Of a stretch of 64,000 nt of DNA, positions 49,763 through 62,229 are shown one piece after another (positions within the stretch are counted from its first letter, which is position 1; each line of letters opens with the position of its first letter). The notes beneath the pieces were generated by a model that was given only the letters and a program-made list of their open reading frames with translations, was not told the origin of the DNA and searched no databases. Source of the stretch: Cristatella mucedo (lineage: Eukaryota > Bryozoa > Phylactolaemata > Cristatellidae); assembly GCA_009760855.2 (NCBI GenBank), contig WPIO01000110.1, positions 188,001-252,000 of the forward strand, read 5' to 3'. The position numbers and the translations under genes were made by a program.

Positions 49763-50347
49763 ATGCACCCAGCTCCAAACGAAGGTCTCACGTTGGATTT
49801 CTTAAGAAAATTTGATAATCCAATTAAATGGTCTCGAGGTAGACACCCGGCTGATACACTGAAATGGAAACCTCTGAAAGGAATTACAATATTTATCAGA
49901 GTAATGGAAGCCCCAAGACGTCGGATGATTCGGCATGGTAGCAGTCTCGGCGAATCAGGAGATTATTTCAATCGGATGTTAGCTCCTCAGCTCTTTAGTA
50001 GATGCCATCTTCCTGCCTATGCATATCTATCCTCGCTCAGCGATGTTATAGATACACCGTCTTTCCTTCGGGCCATTTTTAGTGACTGGACTCCTTACCA
50101 CTCTGCATCTCAAATGCTGCGACCATCAGAATCGTCGACCGGTTTTCTGGATGCCCGGGGATCTGTCAAACTTGTGGCAGAGGGGCGGAGGCCAGCATTG
50201 CCGCCGTGGTGGCCAGGCACGTCGCCATACAGCACGCTGCATTTCAGAGTTGCCTTACTAGCCTTAAATCCACATTATCACTGGTCTGGCCAAAAGCCTA
50301 AGCTGATCGCCTTAGATGATGGAGGTCATTGTAATTACATTCAATGA
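49763..50347 (+). CDS. Unrecognised open frame, 194 codons
   Basis: ATG at 49763 to a stop at 50345-50347. Sequence such as TLDFLRKFDNPIKWSRG, LPAYAYLSSLSDVIDTP and RPALPPWWPGTSPYST has no motif I recognise, no signal peptide and no repeats. Nearly 600 nt without a stop is unusual for this AT-rich stretch. A family B SINE tail follows at 50375. It may be a decayed transposon frame, a host exon or chance. Confidence 0.25.
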   Translation: MHPAPNEGLTLDFLRKFDNPIKWSRGRHPADTLKWKPLKGITIFIRVMEAPRRRMIRHGSSLGESGDYFNRMLAPQLFSRCHLPAYAYLSSLSDVIDTPSFLRAIFSDWTPYHSASQMLRPSESSTGFLDARGSVKLVAEGRRPALPPWWPGTSPYSTLHFRVALLALNPHYHWSGQKPKLIALDDGGHCNYIQ

Positions 50348-50374
50348 ACCCTGTCGTGATCTCGAGTTCTGCAG

Positions 50375-50440
50375 CATATGTGAAGCTCCTGTATATAATT
50401 TAAGTTCTCTTAGAGTGCTATGCAAATGAGTTATATTTTA
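50375..50440 (+). mobile_element. SINE tail fragment, family B
   Basis: gcatatgtgaagctcctgtat followed by taagttctcttagagtgctat matches the 3' part of the copies at 13.8 and 63.6 kb. Confidence 0.5.
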
Positions 50441-51747
50441 TTTAATTGAATCCACTGGAGCCGAATGTCCTCATTGCCTAAGAACAGGGCGAAGTCGTTA
50501 GCTAGAAGTTCAAACGACCAAAGACATGCCACAAAGTATGAAGTTGGCACCTCGAACGCCGAGTGCTAAAATGATGATAGCTCATCCCGCAAGGAAAATT
50601 ACTTGTGACTGGGCTCTGTCATTCTTAATCCATAGTCGGGAATTCCTCACGGCCTGGTCTACGTGCACGCAGTTCCAAAGGCAATCCTGCCTAAGGGCAA
50701 TCTAAGGCTTGTGAATTGCATCGTCCATGCCAGTTGTCGTAGCCCTCGTAGGAGTAATACATGGGGCTTGTCTCTGAATGTTCTCAGTGTCCGGGAACGC
50801 CATTAAATCGACTGGGTCCCAGGTGAAATCCGGCCTCTTTGAAGGCAACACACTACCAGAAATGGTTGCTTAAGATAACCTCCAAGCCAAGATAAAGGCT
50901 CATTTCTGCTGTGACAAACCACAACTGTCAATGACGAATCCAGCGAATTCATGTGACAAAACTCACCGACAGTACCTCGTAGATCTGAGTTTGGAGCGCC
51001 AAAGATCTCTAACACGGCGAAATCTCATTTGCCATTCATCAGGACGATAATGCTTGTCGTCAAGGAAGCTAGCAATTCTCCAACACGAATGTGGCCATTT
51101 AAGATTCTGAAAATCTCGCATACAATATGATCGACTCGGCGCAGTTAGCAGAAAAAAAGTTGTCCCACGCATGTCTACGTGATTTCAAGTGTGACTGAGA
51201 CTGGATGCGGCGTTCATTTCTAGCAGAGGAGGCGTCGCCAGAAGAGCCAGATGACCGCGATGTCTGTCTCCCGCCGTCAATCTGCCGGCTAGCGATTCCG
51301 ACTCTTCTCTTTCACGGCAAGCAGCCAGTTAGCCACCTACTTTTTAATAGGTGGGGACCGATAGAAGCATCTCCTACGTAGCCGCGGCATGGTTCACTGC
51401 TTCTAGTGAGATGCCCATCTGGGGTGCCAAGACCTGCAGGGATCCTCTGGGAGGCTCAGCACGAGGCGTGGACGAACGGACCTGTAGTGTTCACTTCTGG
51501 TGTCACGCCAGGCATCGGACGCAGATCACTTGCCGTCACTTAGGACCGTGAAATGAGCGACCAAGACAGTCAAGCAATCGACAAACCAAACCCGTGAACA
51601 CGGGTGACGTGACTGCCAAGCAATGAAGTCCTGGGGCGACGGCGCATGCCGTCAGCAGCTCAGTGATAGCACTAGCGCACGATTTCGGTGGTACTAGCAG
51701 CCTAATCCGGAGGAAGGTGAATGCACTGGCTGCCTGAGGTGACACAG

Positions 51748-51874
51748 GAGCGAGCAGCTGACGGCCGCCAGATCCGGGAGAGTGACTCGAGCGTCTCGCT
51801 ACTCTGGACGAGCGAGACCTACCGGTGGCCAGACACGATCGTCGGCGTAACAGAGGCACCTACTGAGGTCAAAG
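51748..51874 (+). CDS. Orphan exon-like segment
   Basis: An open frame ends at a consensus donor (AAAG|gtgagt, phase 1), with candidate acceptors at 51747 (phase 0) or 51757 (phase 1). It encodes SDSSVSLLWTSETYRWPDTI then VGVTEAPTEVK. A faint resemblance to exon 6 of the CUB gene (FVGVTIEDS...) and the shared phase-1 end hint at a displaced relative. No neighbouring exons were found. Confidence 0.3.
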
Positions 51875-52084
51875 GTGAGTCGGATGTTGTCTTGGGCGCA
51901 CCCGTGCCTGGAACAGAAGGTGGACGCGGGCTATAGGGGTCAGGAGACCGGCTAAAGCTGGCCGTTGTCCGCGAAATATCCGTGCCCACTGATGGCCGAG
52001 GGTAATATCCTGGCTGATTTGTAGACGTTCTGAAGGCAAGGATGGAAATAACTCAATTTTTTTTGGATAAATCGGGTTATCGGT

Positions 52085-52260
52085 GAGCCGTGACGGCACA
52101 CTAGATAAGGCAGTTGCTTTCACCATCTCGGTCCCGAGGTCATGGGTTCGATTCCTGTGGTGAGCGATCCTTTATCACCACTGCAAGCGGTGGCGCTAGC
52201 CGTAGAGGCTCTTCTGTAGCTATATAAAAAAGACTGTTTAATCAGCTAGGATTTATTTAC
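52085..52260 (+). mobile_element. tRNA-derived SINE-like element, family A
   Basis: cactagataaggcagttgctttc, B-box gtcatgggttcgattcctg, cactgcaagcggtggcgctag, and tail ctcttctgtagctatataaa...aatcagctaggattt. A LINE-like tail remnant (aagtgcctagaaagattgag) follows to about 52355. Confidence 0.75.
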
Positions 52261-52856
52261 TTATTATTATTATTGCTTTTGATCGAGTAATATTCTTTAA
52301 AGATAACTTAAAGTGCCTAGAAAGATTGAGTAGCGCTATACAAATGTTTTATTAGTAATGTTAAACTCCAACTTTGCCCCTTGAAATCTGGTTTTATTTC
52401 GGCGCGTCCACACATCAATCATGCTCCTGATCGGTGTCCACCACCGCTTCGTTATTGTCTTCGTCCCTGTCGCTGATGTACTCGGTCTTGTCACCATCGG
52501 GCGCAGGGTAGTCATAGCTTCAGTGAAGTTCAATTCCAACGGTTGGACATTGTAAGGAAAACTGGAAATTTTGCTACTTCCAACGACAGCCTGGGCGAAA
52601 TGCCATTTTTCATCAATCCCATAGGGGGACGAATGGTTGTTGGTTGACGAGGCGTCTGGGCCCGATCCGTACATCCACCCCTACTAAAATAGGCAGTTTG
52701 TGAAATTCTGAACTATCTTAAATAAAACCGGATTTGGGCAGAATCCAGTTGATCGGATTTTGTATAAAAACCAATTAAAAGTTGAGTGATTAAAACCGTG
52801 CTGTGCCATCCATATCTGGGGTAGGTTGAATTTTGAGACGAAGCTGGAAGTCGCAA

Positions 52857-52915
52857 AATGACGAGGATCACATGACGAAGGTCACATGACGAGGATCACA
52901 TGACGAGGGTCAGCT
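52857..52915. repeat. 14-bp tandem repeat, four copies
   Basis: Unit gacgaggatcacat with a/g changes. Confidence 0.9.
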
Positions 52916-54079
52916 CTAACGAGGCTACGTGGCACTGAGGCAGCACTGAACAGTAGTGTTGTAGTGACCTAGTTGCTTTAAGATGGATTTAGGATTCCAC
53001 TTTATCATGAAATGATGTAACGACAAAAGATGAGAAAACTCTTGATACAGTTTACATAAATCTGTATGATTTAAAATCCATGCAAAGTATAAATGCATAC
53101 AAGTTCGTAAACTCTTGTTGTAAAACGTTTCAATGCGCCCGAATAGGATTACATAATTGATATCTTCTTTGCTTGATTTCATTTTGAAACTTAGTTCTCA
53201 CTATTGGTTCGTTCAAACTAAATTAAAATCATGATCTTCAATGAGTTATAATGAGATTTTCCAAAATTGATAACGGCTTGAATTCTAGGGAAACTAACAA
53301 TAGATAAATTGCATATTATAATGAGACAATTTAGGCAAAGCTTCATCAGCAAATGAGTCACCGACCTCTGCCTCCACGGGGGCTTGCAAGATTAATATAA
53401 ATATCAAGTGCTGGTTTTTATAGTATAATATGCTTTGCTCAAGTAGTGAGTGAGGTACCGCTCACTTGCCATGCTTAAAGATGCTCATTTTCACATTTCT
53501 GCATGTAGGGGCATCATTTGGCTCTAGTTTTCGCTTGTAATGAGGCTGTAAATTGAACATGGTTATCAATATGCTTCTTATCTTATTTCAGTAAGTCCAT
53601 GGATTTTCAATTATGGTTGAACTTTTGAAACTTATTGAGAAAGTATTTGTTAGTGTTATTTGGCCAAAATTAATCGCTATTTCAGCTGCCTCATTTGAAG
53701 GTGCTTGAAATTTTTGGATTGATAAGGCATATCTTTAATCAATACTAACACGTCAGTATTAGCGAAGCACACTTAGCTAAGGTCAGTACGAGCTACTGGG
53801 TTCATACAGCCACGCTGGTCCGTGCCTTCGTGACAGCCCGGTTTGAACTGTGCAGCTTAAATCTTTGAGGTCTTCCTCCCAGTCTATTTAGACGTTTCCG
53901 GTCGCTGCTAAAGTAAGCAGCTGGGCTTTTTCAGCGACGGCTGACTTTCAATCGTCCTATTATACAACTGAGCCACCTCTCCCGTGGCAGCATATTGAGC
54001 AGTGTACGAATCTGAAGCATGGAGGGGTGTGTCGATCTCACTGAACGATCTAGGTCGAGACTTCGACTGCTGCAGCTGA

Positions 54080-54310
54080 AAATCTCAACTGATTTAACAG
54101 CTTCATTTTTAAAGCAGCAGAAGAGCCTCATTGGCTATCACTGCAATTTGCATTGGTAATAAGCAATCGCCCAACTGCAGGATTCGAACCCACGACCTCG
54201 ATCACTGAGAGCGAGCACCTTACCTTATGTGCCATCGTGGCCTATTTAGCCAGCTGCAAGCAGTGGTATTGATACATTTGAAGGCTCTCCTGCTGCTCAG
54301 TAATAATAAA
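54080..54310 (-). mobile_element. SINE-like element, family A, reverse orientation
   Basis: The reverse B-box gattcgaacccacgacctcg and gagcgagcacctta read as a tRNA-like head on the - strand. aaagcagcagaagagcct is the reverse of the family tail. Confidence 0.6.
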
Positions 54311-54791
54311 TTAGGATGGCTAATGAGTAAGCCATTACCTCGCTTTCCACGCATTGGCTTCGAAATTCCGTCACTTCCTTTTTGGTGTAATCTAGTCGGC
54401 TCGGTCAGGCCTCTTTGGCTGAATTAATTTCCCCTCAGGCTGCTCGTCACACCACGTGACCCGCTCTTCTTCTGAATCTGGCAGAACAAAATTTCTGCCG
54501 CAACCTAAGTTAGATCTCTCTCGCAGCCTTTACTATCAGTTACAGTACTCACTGAGAGCACGCCTTTTGTTAATGACCGACCATACTTTATCTCCCTATT
54601 CAATGACACTGTACATGACACAGCAATCCGATATATTTTGCTTGGCCACTTCTCTGCGGTAGTGTTGTCGTCTCTTTGGCCACAATGTGACGAAACGGTG
54701 GTCATTGTGACCAAACATTGTGATTAGCAGGATGGAAGTGCTTGTCAGTGCCTGCTCGGGCGTCTTGTTTGCTTTTCTTGCTTATCAGGCG

Positions 54792-54850
54792 TGATACCAG
54801 CTTGCAGGGTTGCCATCACGTGATACCAGCTTGCAGGGTTGCCATCACGT
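54792..54850. repeat. 29-bp tandem duplication
   Basis: gtgataccagcttgcagggt...tgccatcac occurs twice in tandem, followed by a partial third unit. Confidence 0.9.
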
Positions 54851-56149
54851 GATACCTCGCTTATCATTGACGACTTCTGCCTGCTGCTTCTATTGCAGGT
54901 GGTTTTAAAGTGCCTAAATACAGATACGATTCTCATTTCGCACTGCATGAACGGCCCACTATAATTACGCATTACTAACATCACTCTGCCGCGGCTATAC
55001 GTGTAAAATGGCAGGCATTTCTGACACGATTGTTGGGCTAAAATTGATTTTACAGGGAATTTATGAATTTTTGGTTCACTTGTGGCATCAGGCATCAGGT
55101 TATTTAGCCCCGGCTTCTCCAGAGAAGCACGTAGGAAAGCTCTAAAATTATTTGATCCTTTACAACTTTTAAGTTTGATTAACATGCTAACCCAATTCAT
55201 ACTCAAATTTTGATGCTAGATACTGTTTGGATATTGCCAGTAATCCAACTGTAAGAATTTTATTTTTCTTTGATAAAGTTTCCATTTTCATCACGATCTT
55301 TAGGCTTCCGGGTGATTCAAGACCACACAATAGCTAAAAGGACTGATTCGGAAGAATTTTCCAGAGCACATGCTTAGTAGCGAAGTGGATGTTGTTTCGA
55401 AATTTCATCATTGAGTGAAATCCATATAAAGCTCCACGCGGGCACCTAGCTGTCGCTGGGTAGACAGCGTGTTTTTTGTTTTGGAGAGCTTAGGTGTAAT
55501 TTATCTCCGTCTGTAACTACCCAACGGGACAAAGACAATGAGGATTGTTAGCTGTTTTTTTTAATAGCGCAATGAAGGCCTGAGAACCTTTCGGCACGCA
55601 TTCAGTAACCAAAGGAATTCATCTTACCAAGCATAACCAAAGTGAGTTGCATAGCTGAGTAAGGAGAGCAGTTGAGGTACTGAGTAGCACGGAAGTAGCA
55701 GCTCAGGACCTCTGGATAGGATTTGCCATCGTCGGCAGCCGGAGCGGAGCGGAGCGATCAGTCCAATTGGACCAATCGCTCAGGTCGGACCAATCTGCCG
55801 AGCGCGCTTTTCTCGTCGGAATATGTGATTGCCGGTCGTCTGGTCCAACGAGACGCTAAAAAAATAGCGAGGCACAAGCTCGCCTAGTTGCTGCGCACGG
55901 TGTTGCTGGCTCGTATTGTAAACTACAGAACCGTTCATTTACGAAGCTAAACTGGTATCGGACTATTTTCCGTCAGAGCGCGCCAATCGAATTCGTCAAA
56001 ACGGAGCATAGCGAGTAGCACTGTGTAAATAAATACCAGTAGCAGCCCTGTGCAGCAGAATATGAAAATTCAATGCGAATAGCGCGCGTCCTCATTCCGC
56101 AGTACTTCTGCATGCTTCAGTTAATTTTCGTAATTGGTTTTGTTTTTCG

Positions 56150-56747
56150 CCGGCCACGTACGGGCGGCAGAGTCATGTCGAGCCCACTGGGTCAGAGAGC
56201 AGGAGAGTCCAAGCACGCGGCGGAGGCGGACGTGCTCAGCGCCTCGGCTTAGCTGGGCGCTCGGTCGGACGTCGCAATCTCGCGGCAGACGCTTGCCGAC
56301 ACAGCGTCCCCCCGCCCCGCCGACGATCGCTAGCTAGCGGCATCGTTCGCAGCGCACGGGCGGCGTCGTCGTAAGAAGGTAGCGGTGGAATGCAGATGCC
56401 GAGGAAGGCATTCGTCAGCGATCGCGACAGAGCTCGCCCAGCCCTCTCCTCGCTCCTGCGGCGTACGGCGGCTGCGCACCGCGTTCACCGCGCCGCAGCC
56501 GCCGTCGCAGCCGCCGTCGCAGCCGCCGCTGTGCAGCGAGCGTACTCCCGGGCGGCGGCCGCCGTAGCGGCTGCGGCAGCGGCCGCTACGGCGGCGGCGG
56601 CTGCTGCCGCGGTTCGCTCGCCGCGCTGTCGCGAAAGTACGGATGCGGTGGCTCGCGCGGCTGCACGACGTAACGACGGGGACAGAACTCCTACGAGGGC
56701 GAGCGAGCACCGGGCGGAGCTCCGCCCGGTGCTCGCTCGCCGCCGCC
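56150..56747 (-). pseudogene. Diverged copy of the PPxY-tail exon
   Basis: Relative to exon 3 at 36525-37031, both begin after a pyrimidine tract with GAGGCGGCG(GCG)AGCGAG. Both contain the C-terminal module (here PPLPSYDDAARALRT, there PPPSYDDAASGALRT). The 3' flanks match across ctcagc(a/g)(t/c)ctcgg and tcggacgtcg-type sequence. In this copy the start frame and the PSYDDAA frame differ, so at least one frameshift lies between them, and the original stop is lost. The middle is replaced by (CGG)-rich sequence with palindromes. It is probably a decayed paralogue; a functional gene with other exon borders is less likely. Confidence 0.55.
56698..56741. repeat. 44-bp perfect palindrome
   Basis: Left arm ggcgagcgagcaccgggcgg continues to a central ag|ct, and the right arm is its exact reverse complement with no spacer. 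A second hairpin with 14-bp arms (gccgccgtagcggc) lies at 56558-56571/56582-56595. Confidence 0.95.
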
Positions 56748-56993
56748 TCAGGAAGGAAATCTCCGGAAAGGGGAAAAAAAGGAAATCTCCGGATAGGGAT
56801 CTGTACTATCTCAAAATTAAGATTTATCTCCTTCACATCGGTAAGTTGCGAACGAGACAAAGACGTAAGCACAATGGAGTAGCGAGAGGACAGAATATGG
56901 TGCCACACGACGCGCTAAATTTGCATTTACCTCTTCAGCTTGGGAGTACGTATACATGGAAATCCACTAATGCCTCACTGGTTTGGCCAAGCG

Positions 56994-56996
<3 letters not shown>

Positions 56997-57078
<82 letters not shown>

Positions 57079-57130
57079 CATATATATACATATATATCAC
57101 ACATATATATATATATATATCACATATATA
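56997..57130. repeat. (AC)n then (AT)n microsatellite
   Basis: AC tract to 57040, then interrupted AT/ACATAT repeats. A SINE tail remnant with acagttctcttagggtgctat follows at about 57135-57185. Confidence 0.95.
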
Positions 57131-57189
57131 ACATATATTGGGTCTGAATACAGATACAGTTCTCTTAGGGTGCTATAAAAACATTATAT

Positions 57190-59160
57190 TTTATATAATT
57201 ATATTTGATGCCAAAGTTACTCAACGGCTTTAATACCTTTTTAAATATAATTGTCTATAGTAGTCTTTCTAGACGCGTTTTGCTAGCTCACCGGTTCATA
57301 GTTTTCCTCAGTAACTATATTATAAAGTAGCCATTTTGTTTAATTATATATTTTTTTGCATGCGTTTCAAGATTTGCATGCATTTAATTGAAATTTTAAT
57401 ATTTTACCAGCAATACAAATTTCTTCATACAGCTTCTAAGAATGAGACTGTAGTTAGAACTCTCTCGATTGATCACTTATGCTTTAGGTCCAGTAGTGAA
57501 TCAATAACGACATACTGGCGTGGTTTACCGTTTCTTACTAAGCATCCAAGCGTATTTTTGAAAAAGCAAGCAAATTCATCAATAAAGCTGGCAAACTGAT
57601 AGTTTACCATTATCAGGGGCCGAGTGAAATATTGGCAGGCTCTTCAAATGTAACAAGTTGGAGAAATTAAGAGTTTCAGAGCTTCTAGGAAGACCTTTCT
57701 TGTTTGAAGACGACCTAGCTCGCAAGTCTACATTCAAAAAAGGCTTTCAATCTTTACAAGCCATTTAATTTGATGTAGAGTTGACCAGGTTAAGCTAGCT
57801 ATTGGAATACTTGGAGCTTAGCAGAATTCAGAGCCGCCAGGCGAAAAGATGTGAGAATCTCTGGATAGCTAAAATGGTCATTGTGGTGAGAATATTGCCT
57901 ACCAGTTGAGCTAAAAAAAAAGGGAAAGATGCTGGTCACTTAGCGGTTATCTTTAGCTGCAATATTGAATTGTGTAACTATAGCGCCACAGCGACCGCCT
58001 CCACGTTATACAATATTATGTCTACGTCTGTCGTTTAATAGGGTTTCCAACAAAATCAAAAACGGAATCCGACGGATAAGAGAGCTCTACAAGCGCAATA
58101 AACAGGCAACGAAGCCAGAAAATCACCAAGATCAAGGCAGTGGTCACATTATACGACCAAACTTCGCAGCTTTGAATCTAGTTATAACGAGAAAAAAATT
58201 ATCGCCTCGCACATGAGAGCGAGTGAGCAAGCAATATTCAGCAGCTATGCAAACTCGGCTTTCAAAAGAGCGACTCTTTACAATTGTATTACATTCTCTG
58301 TGATGGGCTTCGTTGGGTGGATAACTTAATATAGTTATAGTATGATAATGACTTTACGTCAAAGATAGCTCGCTCTTAAAACTACTTACTCTTTGCCAAA
58401 ACCGGTTTGCACGCATCTTCATATCAAGCAGATTATAATAAATAAATAATAAATGAACCATGCAAGCATTGCTGCCCGACCCTTTAGCTTCTTACAAAAC
58501 TGCTTCGTTTCTTCAGCAGCCGTTATCATCAAGCTCATTTTCAAGATGAAATCTGTTGGATCAACCTCTTTCGTAATAATACAGCTCTATATTGTCTACA
58601 AGAGTATGGCCCAAAACTAGTTTTGCCACAAACATATATTGGGTAGAACACAACAAATCTACTCTGATGCCGCAACGAAAGTTCTGCACCTCCATGAAAT
58701 TATTTTTTAAGGTTTTATTAGTTTGTTTATACTTGAGACTGCTTTCTGACTCATTTCTGAGCTATTTACACGCATGGGTTATGATCAACGGGCTATTCAA
58801 ATTGCTCATAGGTTATCTTTCATTTCCTCGGCGGTGGAGAAAGGAAAGTCATATGGAAAATGGCGGCTTAGAAACACTTTACAGCGACTATCGGCCAGCT
58901 ATCTAAATGCTTCAAAGTCTATACAATCGCACGCGGGTCTTAATTCAACAGAGAGTGCAATTAAATAGTTTTTTTTTGAAGTGCTTGGTCGTCTGGAATA
59001 CCTTTAAGGTTGCGGAAAATTGCAAAAAAATGCATGGTACTTTTCAACAAAGTGGCGTGATATCGCAGTTCATTAATAAACAAAGAAACCATTAAGGCAG
59101 TAAGAGCTTACACTGAGCAATGTTTTGTCATACTGCGCCTTAAATTTGAGAGAACAAATT
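57190..59160. other. Gene-poor AT-rich region
   Basis: No domain, RNA or mobile element recognised; short open frames only. Confidence 0.5.
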
Positions 59161-59164
59161 TAAC

Positions 59165-59310
59165 TTATTTGCATAGCGCCCTCAAAGAGCTGATTCTGTA
59201 TTCGGGCGCTTCACGAATGCCACGGGGCTTGAGCCCACGACCCCAACCATTGAATGCATTCACACTGATATCGGTCGAGGTGAGCACCTTAACCACTGGG
59301 AAAAATCACA
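59165..59310 (-). mobile_element. tRNA-derived SINE-like element, family B
   Basis: Reverse complement of the family: tail agcgccctcaaagagctgatt, then cttcacgaatgcc, the reverse B-box gcttgagcccacgacc and gaggtgagcaccttaaccac. Confidence 0.65.
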
Positions 59311-60725
59311 GTGCAGCAGAGAGATTTAATGGTGATAAAGGAGGGAAACTTATAGTCCCGAATATTGGCAATATATTAACCGGGCCGAATCTGGAAATCT
59401 AAAGTACACAATTTGGAGTCCAGCTGATTAAAGCAGACTCATTTATATAGCGCCGAGAAATGTTATCTGCTTTCAACAGCTTCAATGAAGAAACACGAAC
59501 ATTCAATTCTTCGGCGTAAAGACTGTTGCCGACATAAGTTTTGCCTCTGCTGGTCATTGACTGCGGATATCACTTCAACAATTCTAACGCAACGATATCT
59601 ACTCTCTGCCTGTTGCCGACTGGTGGCGCTCTTTTCCAGCCAACCGGAGCCGCTACTTCCATGACGCTCACTAGCTTAACTACTCACCTGAATCAGCCAT
59701 GCTTGCGAACTTCTCTTTCTTGAGCGAGATCGCGATCTTTTGGCTACCGCAAGCATATCGAAAGGCTTTCATAGGACTATAGAAAACTGGCCTGCATAAC
59801 AACCACTTAGTCTCATTGACTTTGCGGCATTACAGACGGAGTTACATTGCAATTATTCAAGCATGCTTTTACAAAGGTGGTGTCTAAAATACAATCACGA
59901 AAAAAACTTCATAGTGGTAAGTAAAGGCAAACTAAAACAACGCAAACATCTTCTGCGTACGTCGTTACTACAGAAGTTAATGCGATATTGCTTTTACCGC
60001 GGTTATGAACCAGCCTAAAGGCTTTGTCCGCACGCAATAGTCCTGATCTCGGTCGCTCATGGCAAGGAAAGCGCCTTCAGCGAGCGCCAGGGGGCGCTGC
60101 GAGCAGCAGCCTCGAGCGGAAACAAAGTGCCGGCCGCTCGAGTCACCTAAGCGCCAGAACGAGTGCAGTAGCGCTCACCATCGCGCGACGCACCGTCGTT
60201 CCGCGCGGGGCAATCGCATAAGATTTGCATTTCCCTCTAGTTCGCCTCGCTCAGACCGCTGAGGCGACGGTTCGACCGCACAGCCGGCAGCCAAGGCGGC
60301 CGCGGGCCGGCCACGCCTCTTGAAGCGGAGGCGGGCAGTCGCGTCTCGAGCGTTCGCCGCTGTTAGGCGCGGCACTAGTGACTACGAAGACGAATTGCGA
60401 AGCAGTTACCGGAGCAGCCGTCGGCAAAGCAAGCGCGAGTCGTACTCTTAAGCTCGCCTCTAGCCGGCGCCAGCGTGCGCGCCAGCGAGCTACGCGTGCG
60501 GGTCGCGCTCGGACACAATCTGAGGACGAATTCGTGCACTTGCGGAGCTGGGCGCCTTTCGCAGGTAGCGCAGCCCGGCGGCGCTGGCGGCGGCGGCGGC
60601 GGCGGCGGCGGCCTGCGAGCACAAATTTCGCGGTTGATTCGCCACCGCGGCAGCACCCCGACGAGCCGCCGCCGCCGCCGCTGCCACTCAACGGCGGCTC
60701 TGGCTCGCAACGAATCCTGCGCAGG

Positions 60726-62221
60726 CTACATCGCCACCGCTGTCGCGCCGCCGCTCGAAGAGAACACGCTCTCGTATCGAGGAGGCGGCGGCAGCGGCGG
60801 CGGCGGCGTCGGCGCCCCTCGCGCGGCAGAGATCGCTTGGCCGAGCCGTGCGTCGGCAGCGGGTGCTGCGTAGGCGGATGTGCTTCGAAGAAGCGCCTCC
60901 TCGTAGCTCGGCGCCGCCTCAGCAGCCGCCGCCTCCGCCGCGGCGTCGCTCAGAGGTCGAGCTGCCGCCCACACACCGGCAGACGACGACGACGGCCGAC
61001 CCGCGAGCGCCTCCTCGTCAGCGGCGTCGGCCTCGTCAGCGGCCACGTAGCCGGCCTCGGTGATGGCGGCAGGAAGCAGCACCAAGTTGGCGTAGCTCGG
61101 AGCGTCGTCGCGTCGCTCGTCGACGAGCCCGTGGTGCAAGTCGAGAGTGGGCCGCGGCCTCCCCAGCCGGTCCTGACGAATCGCGGAGCCGGAAGTGACG
61201 TTGGCGGAGGGCTGCTGCGAGTCGGCGGCCGCCGCCGCCGAAGCAGGAGTCGCGGCTTCCGGAGAAAGGTGAGTGCCGTCGACGAACCGGCCGTGCCTGG
61301 CCGCGCTCGACGGGCCGCCGAGGCGCGGGCATCGGTGCTCGAGCATCAGCGCTCTGAGATTCTGCCTCGCCGCCAACTCGATCCGAGCGGCAGCCGCCTG
61401 GGGGTCGTGCTGGATTCGGCCGCGAAAGTGTTGGCGATTATTCGAGCTGGAATGGGAAAGGAGGCTGCGCTGAGTGGGCGCTGAAGCCACTGAAGCCGCG
61501 GCGACAGCGAATTCGCATGGCAGGGGCGGGGTGGCTAGTGAGTGGCCTGGATGGGCGCCTTCAGTTTCCAATCTAAAATCTTGTAAATGCTAGTTGCATG
61601 AGCTTTAGAACGGATAGAAGAAAGTGCAACCAGGTAGCCGTACAGCTTCCTCTGCACTAGGCTGTCTCTATGAAATCAGGAAAGTGTAACACGATTCGGC
61701 TGACATGCAACATGGACGTTGACTGGACGTAACTAGTCAATACCCGAAAGGTTTGACAGAAACCAAGAAAGAGACAGAACCTGCAAGCAGAATTTGAAGA
61801 ACTGTTCACCATTGGCTGCAGAGTGCTCGTGATGGCAACCTGAAGATGGTAAGAGGATAAGATGCCCTTCACGTTTTCAATGTTTGCTGGACTGCTAGTT
61901 CTGGCAGAGATCCTTGAATTTTCTCGAGTAGGGGGCGGTTGCTTATTTCATCAGACCAAACAGATGCCGGTTTTAAAATGCAGGCAGCTATTTTCGGCTA
62001 TTTTTCTTTGCAGTGCAGTACAACCGCAAGACTCGGGCCGATTGCCACCACCATGCAGTGACTCTGACCAGCAGGCACGCACCGATAGATGCACACGAAT
62101 GACGTCGGCAATAGCTTACTGCTGCCGACTGCGACCCGTACCTTGCAGCGCCGACCACTGCCGCCGGGGCGGCCGTTGGTTGTCTGGTGCCAAGTAGGCC
62201 GATTTCTACCTGGGCGGCCAT
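60726..62221 (-). CDS. Ala/Pro-rich protein with PSY and PPRY motifs, two-exon model
   Basis: Model (- strand): 62221-62142 and 61446-60726. 80+721 nt give 266 codons plus TAG, with phase 2 on both sides of the intron. The start ATG has a strong context (gacATGgcc) and exon 1 ends at AAG|gtacgg. Exon 2 opens after tcctttcccattccag. The N-terminus is MAAQVEIGLLGTRQPTAAP. Later come RRDDAPSYANLVLLPAA, AEAAPSYEEALLRS and near the C-terminus PPPPLPPPPRYESVF. PPPRY fits the PPxY WW-binding consensus; the two APSY motifs resemble those of the 36.5-kb gene. No transmembrane helix or signal peptide is seen. A + strand frame of 368 codons overlaps but is Arg-biased and lacks motifs. Confidence 0.45.
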
Positions 62222-62229
62222 GTCGGACT

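Larger units (their letters stand above)
52356..56120. other. Gene-poor region
   Basis: AT-rich with short tandem repeats at 52857-52915 and 54792-54850 and a family A SINE in reverse at 54080-54310. No host gene recognised. Confidence 0.5.

Noticed and set aside
60378-61484. 368-codon + strand frame opposite the 60.7-kb gene, with a gtgagt donor at 61262
   Set aside because: Its composition is Arg-rich as expected for the antisense of Ala/Pro-rich coding DNA. The - strand carries PSY/PPRY motifs and a phase-matched upstream exon.
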